A stretch of 64,000 nt of DNA from contig NC_061075.1 of assembly GCF_021917145.1 (NCBI RefSeq), positions 7,215,240-7,279,239 on the forward strand, in the 5' to 3' direction. This DNA is from Hypomesus transpacificus (lineage: Eukaryota > Chordata > Actinopteri > Osmeriformes > Osmeridae). The notes beneath the pieces were generated by a model. The model had not been told where the DNA came from and made no database searches. It saw only the letters and a program-made list of their open reading frames with translations. Each line of letters begins with the position of its first letter. Position 1 is the stretch's first letter. The position numbers and the translations under genes were made by a program. Below, piece by piece: positions 36,392-47,600 of the stretch.

Positions 36392-37065
36392 GCATGCTGG
36401 TGTGTGTTCTGTTGCCAGGTTCGTTTTTTGAAAAGAAAAACCCACTGCTGATTAACGCAGGCATGTGTGTAACCCTAACCCACACACATGAATCCCTGGT
36501 TGCAGAGACATAATGATGCTGCCCACTCAACGAAACGCCACCACAGCAGCAAGAAGTTACAGCCCACGCCCTCAAATACACCCCCACACATACAGGTAGA
36601 CCCCCGCTCTATGAAACACCGCTGTCCTATGGGGTTCCCCTACAGGCCCCATACTTTGATACACATAGATTGGATTGAAAAATGTTCATTTTTATCTTGT
36701 TTCCTCAACCGATGGAGTGTTCAACAGCAATTGGTATCTGACTGAGAGCTGAAGATAAAAGTAGAGCAGTTTCATGTTTACTAGATTGGAATTTCTCACG
36801 CGCTAGCCTACGGGGAGAGAGTCGGGGGAAGAGAGGGTGTCAGAGAGAGAGAGAGCGGGGGGGAGAGAGGGTGTCAGAGAGAGAGAGAGCGGGGGGGGAG
36901 AGAGGGTGTCAGAGAGAGAGCGGGGGGGGTGGGGGGTCAAGGAGGTGTAGAATCGGAAAGAGGGAGGGGGAAGAGCGGGAGAGTTAGAGACTGGTCTATT
37001 CAATAGCTTTCCGTGCGAGATGACAGTATCTCTCATGGCAGACTTCCTTCCGATCCCTCCCTCCC
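34972..37065. other. Spacer and 5' region of the traf3ip2-like gene
   Basis: After the short chd1l 3' UTR there is AT-rich spacer. A possible noncoding first exon for the next gene ends at a donor (aaag|gtcagtacc) near 35731, but this is weak. A (TG)n run lies at 36354-36387. From 36838 to 36930 there is a GA/G-rich tandem repeat close to the start codon, and a short upstream ATG frame begins at 37020. Confidence 0.4.
36838..36930. repeat. GA/poly-G tandem repeat upstream of the traf3ip2-like start
   Basis: About three imperfect copies of gagagagggtgtcagagaga followed by cggggggg. It lies 140-230 bases before the first coding ATG, in the probable 5' UTR or promoter. Confidence 0.85.
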
Positions 37066-40000
37066 ATGCCCACCTGTCTGCTGGGAAGTTGTCAGAGCGC
37101 GTCGACCAACACCCCCGAGGAGGACGACGAGACCATGAGCAACGGTTGTGAGAAGGACGCTGTTCCCGATCCCGCATCCAGCCCCCACCCTTGTCTTCAA
37201 AGCCCGCCTGGCGACCACGCCAGCTTTCTCGGCTACTCTACTTTCCGCCGACAAGGCCATATGAGAGATCAGGATGCGCACCCACAACGACACGCCGGAA
37301 ATCACGCCCGACCGCTGCCGAGCTTCGGCCTTTACCAGCCTCCCTTGGGTCTTCCCGCTGGCTACAGCCAGCCTACACCCTTCCCCAGCGGGGCAGAGGG
37401 CTCCTGGCTTCACCCCAGCTATGCCAGCGGCTGGTCTGGGCCTGGGGCCTACCCCAGCAGCCTTCCCTCCTGCCTGGTGCCTGGAGATTACCACAGCTAC
37501 CCAGCGCAGAGGCCTTATTCCTCCAGCAAATCTATCTCCCTCCCAGGCAGGTACAGCCCCAGCATGGGCAGCCTGGAGCAGCCTGGCTCCCTCCACTCTA
37601 ACCCTCCCTCAGCAGACATGCACCAACACACCGTTCCTTCATATTACTTTCCGCCCCAGAGGGCAGCCTGCTGTGCTCAGTGCCCTGTTGACATCTTCAA
37701 GATGGGGCCTGTGCCTCACCAAGGTCCCAGCGTTGGATACCGGCCACCTTATGACCCTTTGTGTGAGTACAAAATGTTGCCTTTGTGTTGAGATAAAAAA
37801 AAATATGTGTGTGTGTGTGAATGATTCACATTGAATTTATTTCCATGAGACAAGATGGTTACAAATCAGGCTTTAAAATCAGATTGTACATTCTTTTTTT
37901 GCAATAAATATCACAAGTTGTTAGTGTCCTGCACGTCACCACTTGACCTGAATACCTAAACCTTCAATGCTGCAAGAGGGCAGCCTACTGTAACGTTGAC
38001 AGTCTAATTTGTCTTTCAGGTTCAGATACTGGTCGGCCTCCAATTGGAGGCCACATGCACAGGTGAGCTTGTGTGTAACCTCTGGCAAAGTCACACTTCA
38101 AATAAAGAAAAACTTTATACTGATTTGAGTTAACATTTGGGAGAAAACAATTTAACTCATTAAATCAAATCCTTTTATTCATTTTTTAATTGATCTTTTC
38201 CTCACAGCTCCCGTGTGCACCCCAATGTTCCCAAAGCTCAGCTAGGCAGTGCAGCACTGTCCCTGGAGCAGAGTAAGTACTTCCTGCTGTACGGCTCACA
38301 ACAGGAGGCTGTTTAGACTGCTGAAGTCTGAGAGAGTGAGGGGACTTTTTCATTAAGTCTGGATCCTCAGATATTCTATGACATGACAATTTCACTGAAC
38401 ATAGTTCTTGTTGGTGTTCATCGACTTTCTTAATTTCAATCACCTTAGTAAACATCACATTTTAGTAAAATACATGAATGTTTTATGTTTATTTCTCGAT
38501 TGAAACCTTCCCCACAGGAAGGGTGTTTGTGACTTATGAGGCAGACAACGAAAAGCACGTCAACGATGTGATCAACTTTGTGGGACTCCTGCGACACAAT
38601 GGCTTCGATACGCACGTGAGCGCACCTGCTTTAACTGTGTAGCAATGGACGCAGGTTTTCATTCCAAATACGAACAACACAATGGTCATAATTAAGTCAA
38701 AAATACAAGACAAACCTGTTGGAGACAGTTTGGCATGGACACAAACACTTTTTATCGTATGTTGTAAGTCATACTCGTCATGATGTGCAGGTGTTTGTCT
38801 ACATAACTAACTCAATCCCGCTTATTTTATGACAAACTGTCATCGAATTATATTTAGATTTTTGATCGATTGCTTTGCGACTTCTGCTGCAAGTGCTCTA
38901 AAAGTGCATCACGGTCACACACATTCTTTACAAACAAAACCTTTGTCTGCAGATTGACATGTTCGAGCAGCAGTTTAGGAGCATAAGCAAGATTGACTTC
39001 ATGGAGAGGTACCTCAGTGAGGTAAATGCTGTTTTATGAACTTAGTGATGGGTATGGCTCAACATTCCTGTCGGCTCTCTCACGTTTGGTCAATAAAGGA
39101 AAAAGGATGTTCAAGAAAAGTACTTTTAAATGTTCAGGTACTTGTTCAAATCAGGCTTTAAACTGTCTGTAACTTGAATTACAGTTTCGGTCTGAAATGT
39201 AATTAAGTTGTCTCCACTTGAACGTTTCTCAAGGGTACTTACTACAATAGCAGGCCGCTGTGGCATACGGTACATATCCTAAGAGAGTGTATTTTCTTTT
39301 AAAACGTATTTTTAGGTCCACAAAGTTGTATAGTGTACAAGCACTCCTGGTGTTGAATCAACACTATGAAATTGGAATTGGAAATTTTATGATTTGATTT
39401 TCTAAAACCCCAAACGTTTCCCGTCTCGTCTGCTGACAGAAGGAGTACCTGATCATCATCGTCATCAGCCCCAAATACTACGAGACGGTGACTGCTGCCC
39501 CGGTCAGTCTGCAACACGACGAGCAGACGCTCGCCACAGTCTACATCCACAAGCAGGTCTGTACTGCAGTGAGACGTTCACCAGCACGTTCAGCCAGGGT
39601 TGTAGGTTTGTTATAAATTTGGGTGGGACAGCTTTTATTTGTGTGTGTGTGTGTGTTGTAAAGGAAACTAAGATGTTATGCTATTAATCCCAGCTATTAA
39701 GTTACTATTCCTGTTTACGTTGTATGATTATGGGCTCTTGTCAGAGCTGAAAGGTTAGCTCTGCCATTTTTACGATTGATTTATGACTCTTCCAGGAATG
39801 ATACTTTTGATTTTGTGAATGGTTCCTCGTCTTACTCCCTCCTTGCTGTTGCAACCCTCCATGCACCCAACAACAGCTGCCCTCCTAACTAGAGCTCCGT
39901 TTGAACTTGTATCTTAGTGGGCTCATACTCCTGTCTGGCTAAGATGTAACTGGCTGTTGATACAGCATGTGTACATAGAGATTAGTGTTGGGTGCTAAAA

Positions 40001-41799
40001 TCAACATTCTTCACCTGGCCCCGTCTATTGAACCGATAATCTCTCTCTCTCTGTTTTTGTTACTCAGCTACAGAATGAATTCATTCAGAACGGGAGCAAG
40101 AACTTCAGATTTATTCCTATTGTGTTTCCTGGAGCCCAGAAGGTAAGTGTTTCATCTTACGTCATTGAGAAGGACTGATAGAGAGAGAGAGAGAGATGAC
40201 ATGTGCTATAAGGCCTGCAGAGTAAACTGGTTTTGCAACCTAACATCAGATCATGCATGTACTCAATTTCCCGGTCTGGCTTTGTCAGAGATGACTGTGT
40301 TTACATTGGGAGGATATTTAAAGGACACTAAGGGCCCGTTCTCCATACGTCGCTAACTCAGTTAGCTGGATTTGATTGTTGACGATTTGTCATTTATCTT
40401 GAATTGTTCGGTTCTTCAAAGCTCATTCTGGACTTGCTGTCATAGCAACAAGGCCTAAGGCCTTTAGCTTAAACCTGCTCAGTAGCAGGCTTATTTTATG
40501 TTAACAAGATTTGATTGCGATTTTATAAGCAGAGGTGATACAGGAAGTCTGTCACAGACATGTCTTGTCCGTTTTTACGACAACAACCTGTGGCGGAAGG
40601 TGCAAGAATAATTAGCAGAATTTAACATGAAACCGAATTATTTACTCATTGTGTGATATATATAGATCCTTAAGCACAGCGCGATATGCTACTAGCCTAT
40701 ACTTTTTGAGAGATGGCCTATCGTTGTTTACCTGAGGGTGTCATTTACATCATACATTTTTTGAAACCACATTATGTGACATAAAAAATGATAAACAAAG
40801 TATTAAAATACAAAAACATAGGCCTAGCCTACTGTAATAAGCGGTTAAACATATAACATGGTCACTACTATACATTTGATTTGGTCTGCTACTTTTGCCA
40901 GCCCTCTTTCTTTGATTTTGCAGACTTTGAGGTTTTACATTTACAGTTATGCATTTAGCAGACGCTTTTATCCAAAGCGACTTCCAAGAGAGAGCTTTAC
41001 AAAAGAGCATAGGTCACTGATCATAATAACGAGGTAGTCCCAAACATTGCAAGCAGCCAAAACATGAAGCATACATTGTGAAAAAACTAAACAAGCGCCA
41101 AAGGGAAGACCCATAAGAGCATGCAGTGTTCCCTGGCGTTCTGATTAAATCTTCAAATTCGGAGTAACCTTCGAGCAAGCGGTTGCGCTGTTGGCTCTGT
41201 TGCGGAAAAAACGGGGTGCTCTTATTGGCCACGGTGAGCACCCAATAGCATCGTTGCTGATCAATGTTTCTACTATCAATACATACCCCCTTTTGGACCA
41301 ACGCATAACTCAATCCAGCTATACTAATTATAAACAACATGGGTCTTCGAAGAACCGATTTAGCCAGATCATGATTAGCAAGATTGTCATCTTGGATGTG
41401 TCATTTATTATATGTAATAAGTGACGTAAGGAGAAATGGCCCCAGACTGACATTGCTAAGCTTGAATGATCTTTCCTCAAGGGGTGATACTGTTGTTTTT
41501 GCTCCTTTTTGATAATGTGCTTTCAGCCCACCTTGAATTAATAATAATAATACAGCACATTTCATACAAGAATTGTCAAGGTGCTTTACATAAAATCAAT
41601 TAAAAGCAAAAAAATATTCCCTGTTGTGTTCCCTGCTCTGTATGCTGGGCAGTGCCATGTCCCCACCTGGCTACAGAACACCCACGTGTACAGCTGGCCC
41701 CGGGACCGGGACGACATCCTCCGACGCCTGATGAGAGTGGAGAAGTATAACCCTCCTCCCATCGGTGAGCTGCCCACCATCATCTCCATCCCCATCTAG
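37066..41799 (+). CDS. traf3ip2: Traf3ip2/Act1-like adaptor with SEFIR domain
   Basis: Exons 37066-37762, 38020-38062, 38208-38272, 38518-38615, 38953-39021, 39440-39556, 40068-40142 and 41653-41799; all GT-AG and in phase; 436 aa (human Act1 about 570). The first 260 residues are low-complexity, rich in Pro, Ser, Tyr and His. Residues about 270-413 are a SEFIR domain: [52 protein letters not shown] and LQNTHVYSWPR match the family. Act1 joins IL-17 receptor tails through SEFIR-SEFIR contacts and recruits TRAF6 for NF-kB signalling. The N-terminal half is shorter than in mammals, so this could be a traf3ip2-like fish paralogue. A second in-frame ATG (37132, MSNGCEKD) has a better initiation context and may be the real start. 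Confidence 0.85.
40932..40992 (-). repeat. SINE tail fragment in traf3ip2-like intron 7
   Basis: Only the tail (atttacagttatgcatttag, cagacgcttttatccaaagcg) is present. It is more diverged than the full copies, so it is older or belongs to a related family sharing the tail. Confidence 0.7.
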
Positions 41800-42118
41800 A
41801 CCCCAGCCCCACCTAGACCCCAGCCCCACCTAGACCCTGCCCCACCTAGACCCTGCCCCAACTAGACCCCAGCCCCACCTAGACCCCAGCCCCACCTAGA
41901 CCCTGCCCCACCTAGACCCTGCCCCACCTAGACCCCAGCCCCACCTAGACCCTGCCCCACCATCATCTCCATCCCCATCTAGACCCTAGCCCCACCTAGA
42001 CCCCTGCCCCACCTAGACCCCAGCCCCACCTAGACCCCAGCCCCACCTAGACCCTGCCCCACCTAGACCCCAGCCCCACCTAGACCCTGCCCCACCTAGA
42101 CCCTGCCCCTAGCCACAC
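41797..42118 (+). repeat. Minisatellite, 16-17-bp unit, starting at the traf3ip2-like stop codon
   Basis: Units of ctagaccccagccccac (17) and ctagaccctgccccac (16) start at the stop codon itself. Near 41951-41983 the array contains a second copy of the last coding codons plus the stop (ccaccatcatctccatcccc...ctaga), showing the array grew from the end of the gene. Confidence 0.92.
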
Positions 42119-43975
42119 CCGGCCCGCCGTGGGGCAGGGGGGTGAAGTGGGGTGGTGAGGATGACTCCTGGACATTTAAAAAAATGTAGGGTTGGACCTC
42201 ATGGACCTTGCTTGAACTCGGACTGTTGTTTCCGAGGCGAGATCTCTGTGCTGCTGCATGAAGCAGCAGGACCTGCAGTTGCACCACCTGAACACGGGGC
42301 TCGGGCACAGTTTAACTGCTCCTGAAGACAAGTGGCAGGCATAATAATGTATAGAATTGGACATATTGTTTTTTTAAAAAAAAATTTCAAGATCTTCAAG
42401 ATCTTGTATTGCTTTACTGGATGGCACCAAAGATATAAGAAATGTATGGGAGAGGGAAAGACATGTAAAAATGTGCCAGGGCAGAATCAAACTGGCCGTT
42501 GTGGCCCACCCAGGAAATCATACCGTCTCAGTTTAAATCCCCTTACAAGCTAATGAGTGTAAAATAAGTAATGCTAAGAAATTAGCGTTAAGCCTATGGG
42601 TGTTTTAAGTGCAGGATCCATGTGCTTTCTTGCTGGCTTGGGTTTTTAATCATGGAGGAATACAGAAGATAGAGATCCACAAGGCAAGCCTATATCATGG
42701 AGGAATATAGAGGACAGACAATCAGTTATATCCTGGTGCTGTCTGTTCATCTCTCTACATTTAGTGTTTTCCTCTCCCATGTTTGTAAATGCTGCTGTAC
42801 TTTAGGGGTGATTCCTTAGATTATAATAGCTGGATGTCTTGAAGAGTACAGCTTGTGGCATGACTCCAACACAGGAATGTGTAGGTGTAAAGCTTTGGTC
42901 TGACCGAACATGCCCTTGATAATTGTTTCAACGTATGTGTACTTCCTAGTCAAGTAAGGTGTGTACCCAATGGTTAAATGTCACTTGTGGAATGTTGTTG
43001 TAAAATAAGATTTTGCTCGACACCCAGTGTAGCTCGAAGCTGGTTACTGGTAATGATGCTATTGTTAGACACTCGCACTCAAACATACTTGTGAAAAAAT
43101 GTAACCTACAACTGCAATAATGCACATACCCTTTATTCATGTTTGTTTCCAAATGTTCTTGAATGTTTTCTTTGCCATGGCTGTACGTATTTAATAATCA
43201 AGACAAGTTGGCAATTTCTATTTCTAATTTACTGTGCTTGACATTGTGCTTTCATGTGAATACATTACAGTATTTGATGTTGAAACTGTCATAATCGTGG
43301 CTTTTTTTCCCCCCATTACCTATGGGTATGATAGGTAATACCAATAGACGTTACACAACTCTTCTATTGATCTACACACAGGCAAGCAGAGACCTGAGGT
43401 ACTTAACCCAGTTGCCTGCAGGCATGTGTGAGAGAATGGGCAGAAAAGAAAGGGAGAGAAACCCTGTGTGTGTTTTTTTTTTTACGACTTCCTATAATGT
43501 TTAGGCTACTCTTCCTTTGAACAAGCACAGATCTGTAAACGATTTCACCCTTCACTAGGGAATTTAATACACTTCTTTTTTTTTTCTTGAGTAAATGTAA
43601 AAAAAACATGTTTTTCTCTGACAGCAATTATTGCGGGTATAAAGACTAGATAAATGGTCTAATATTCATCAATCAACATCCACCGGAACCAGGCTCTTAG
43701 TTTCCCACGCTCCTGCTCTGCTGGTCTCCTAATATAAAATCAACCTAATAGAAGTGTGAACTTTTAAGTATGCAAGGCATTTTCCAGGGGTTGGGTTCAA
43801 TCTACCTGTCACTAAACCTTTGGAATGTACACCTGTCAAAGCTTGAATACCTTGAATACCTGGACCTGGACAACTTAATGATGCAGTTGCACTTATTTTG
43901 TCCCGTTCATTGTCGAGTTTTGTCCGTTGAGAGAAGTTAAATCATACCGAGGGGGGGGGGAGAGAGAAACTTAAG
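42119..43975. other. 3' UTR of the traf3ip2-like gene and spacer
   Basis: No coding exon or full repeat recognised. The traf3ip2-like poly(A) site was not located. The facing gene (wwc3) is on the other strand, so the two transcripts converge here. Confidence 0.45.
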
Positions 43976-44695
43976 TGTCTAGTTGAATAGTTTTTATTTT
44001 CACAAGAGGTAACACTGCAGATGTTCATACAGACATCATAAACAAACAATCTGAATACAGTGTTTCATATATTTATCCATATTGAAAAGTACAAGGAATA
44101 TTCATTAATTTTAATAATACAACAAAAGGACAATAACATCTGTAATAAAAGTGGATTAAAAAGTGACATTTTATGTAAATAACTAAGGATTTTTAAGTAA
44201 CAGAAACAAAATCGGGCAACAGTTCCATTCTACTGTATGTAAAAAAAAAAACCACTGAAGTGCCATTTGTTCAAAGCTTTACAGAATACATTAAAAAAGC
44301 AGGAAGCGTTTTATTTCCTTCAAGGAAAAGTACTATAAAATAAGTTACAGTACAATGAATTTGTCTTAACTGAAGTTGTTCCCGTCTTCCAGCCTTCTCT
44401 AAGCAAACATCAGAAATAAATCGTACAGGAATATAGAGATATATTATTTTCTTAATAGGCATTTTCCCCAAAAAAGGAAAAGACAAGTTGTCAATAATTA
44501 TGTTGGTGTGTGTGTGCGCATATGAGCCACACATTTACAACCTTAAGTTTGAGTTAAACGGTCAAAATTAGCATTTGTTTCATGCTCTCGTTTTGTGAAA
44601 ATGAACTACATTTCATTTAAATTACTTCATTGGTTTCAAATACAAAATTATGAAAAAATACTTCATGTTTTATCACAAAATACAGAAGAAAGCTC
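43976..44695 (-). other. wwc3: 3' UTR of wwc3
   Basis: AT-rich sequence following the wwc3 stop codon; a minus-strand AATAAA (tttatt at 43993-43998) is the likely poly(A) signal. Confidence 0.55.
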
Positions 44696-47600
44696 TCATA
44701 CGTCATCACTTGGTAAAGGTGGGATGTTGAACCTTGGTCTTGTAAAAAACGCCATCTTCTCTCTGCAAACAGAACAGCAATCAGGCCCAGTTTAGAACAC
44801 AGCTCATGCCCTGAATCTCAGACGAGTAAACAACCGTAATACACCACTGAGGCCAGATCAAGGTTGAATTCCAGCGCTATGATTACAAGGCTCAAATGCA
44901 ACAGGACCCAGTGGAATGCTGGAAATGTGTTGTGGTCCTTCTTGGTGGACTGAAGTATGGTTGAGCTCTGGTCTCCATTTTACATTTCTCATTTAACCAA
45001 TGTTTGTATCCAAAACGACATACAAATAATTCAGTAAGTTTGTACAGCCAATAATCAAAGACCAGAACTAACAATATTTCAGTAGTCAATGCCAAGGAAC
45101 AGTCTATATTTTAACAAGACTGCAAAAAAAAAACCATCCCAATTCAAATACATCATTCTGATAGGACAATGCAACTACAACGTATCTCAATTGCAATACT
45201 GTTTATAAAAAAAAGTAGGTTTTGTCTAGTTGTCAAGACAACGCTACGACAGGATGTCGCATGCAGGACGAGGCTCGTCATACCTGAAGGTGTGCACAGG
45301 CAAGGGCTCCTTCTGGCCTGCCCCCCTCATCAGCAGGACCTCTTTAGACGCCTTCCTCAGCCGTCTCTCCGCCGCCTCCTCCTGTCTCTGCTCCTGCTGG
45401 CTCTGGCCCACCTGCAGGACAGCCGGCACAGCACAGGCGGCCCCCAGGTCAACTGACTGAACTCGTCCTCTGAGTGTAAAGTGGGCGTTCTTACAGTATT
45501 TCATCAATGTGATTTTGCTATTGGATTCTGTGTGTGTGTCTATAGGTATGTGTGCTGGCATGACCTAACCTAGCTCCATGTGTCGTTGCTTTTCCTCTTT
45601 CCTTCCTCACCCCCTCTCCCTCCTCACGCCCTCTCCCTTCCCCCATATCTGTCTCTGGGCCTCCCTCCTCACCCCCTCTCCCTCCTCACCCCCTCTCCCT
45701 TCCCCCATACCTGTCTCTGGGCCTCCCTGAGGAGGCCGCGGAAGCCCTCGTCCCTGAGGGCCCAGTGGGGCAGCTCTCCGGGCTCCCCAGCCTGGGGCTC
45801 TTCCAGGCGCAGCTTCAGCTCCCTCAGGGTGCCCAGCTCGTCAGCCAGCTGCCTCTGCCGCGTCCTGCAGGCCTGGAGGTCCAGCTCCAGATCCAGGGAG
45901 GTGCGCGTCGGCTGCTCTGCCAGGGACGACCTGTAGGACTGCTGCTGCACACGCGAGTACGAACCCACAGACAAACATGCAGCGCGCACACACACAGACA
46001 CACACATACAATTCAGCTTTGCAAACCTGTTTCATCATCCTTTAAATCTGGTGAAATGCAAGAGATTGTATCCACAGTAAGTGCAAATTGGTAATCCTTT
46101 GTTTTTTTTACTTCATACTAGCCTGGCTGCTGCCAGCCCAACTAAGCCCCACCCACAAACAAGTGTTGGGTCTGGGGTAGCTCGGTTGGGGAAAAGTATG
46201 TCCGAACAGGAGCTGTTTGGACTAATCACATTGTCAGGGCGGGCTTTATACGATGATGGACAGATGATCAACAGTAATGTAATCAAATCACGTCACCAAA
46301 GAGCGCTTGGGTTGAATTTGTTTTCAACAAACAACGTACTACTTTACTCTGGTTGTAGGTCTATCCAATTAAGCAAAGAGGCATTTTTCTTTTACGAGCT
46401 CGGTTGAAACACGCCCCATACTCACAGCCCAACGGAGCAGTTTCAGACTATTCTACTGTATGACAACGTCAAGCTAACTTCTTGCAGCTGTAGCCTCAGG
46501 TCTCAACAGGCTGCGACTGCACAGCATTTCTGGGTTATACATTAATGTTATTAAGTCATACAGTAGAGAAATGTAATTGAAACATAATTGATGCGGAACA
46601 TTGTGACACAGAGCCAGTATTTTTTGTAACAGTAAACGTTGTGGACGTGTGACTACCTGCTTGTATCGCAGCGTCCTTCTTTCCAGGGTGTTTCTGATGA
46701 AGGGAGACTTCTTTGGTAGGGTTGAACTGTCACTGTCGCTGCGGTACAACTGAGGAACATCAACACCCGAGTCAAGTCCTGTACTTAGTAAACTGAAAGC
46801 TCTCTGTGTGTGTGAGTACCTACCCTGCAGACGTACTGACTGCGCGCCCCAGGTGAGAAGGTCTGGGAGCGGACGATGGCGCTGCTCCTCACGAAGGGCG
46901 ACGCGTGCCCCCAGCGCCCCCCCCTCTCCTTGGGCCGGACCCTCACAGGCTCCGGAAACATCCCCTCCGTCATGGTGGCCTTCTCCACCTGCAGCCACAA
47001 CAACAACATTCACTGTGTTTACCTTTTGTTACCATGCTATACTGCAAATAAATGGCTCCTTAAACCTCAACAGAAAGCTGTAGTGATGATATATACTATT
47101 TTGTCCTTTTCTTACCAGCGCTGCTGCACCTGTTGCTTAGTTAGCCTGACCCGCCCCAGTCTCACCTAGTCCTCCGTGACTACTCACAGGCTCAGTTCGG
47201 ACTCTTACAAAAGTCCTAGAGCTAGTACAGAACCCAGCTAGTGCATAACCGGTACCTTTAGGGCGGGGGGTTTCCCCACCAGGTGGTGGCAGCGCCCCCC
47301 TGTGGTGATGCAGGCGCCGTCGGCACACAGCCCCTCGTGACAGTGAGGTGGGAACGCTGTGCTGTTGCTGCAGCCGCTGTCCACCGACTCGGCCTGCCAG
47401 CTCCTGCAGAACACACCCCGTTATTCACCGGCCCCACCTTCAGCACCGGAAGGGGGGGAAATGCTCAGCTAATTCTGGCTGCGGCGTGTGTGTGATTTAA
47501 GAGGCACTTTTAAGGAGGTAGCTTGTACTTTCCCTGCAATCCAAGTGTCAAAACAGGCGTTCAAGCATGCTCACACACCCACTCGTAACGTAACGTTACA

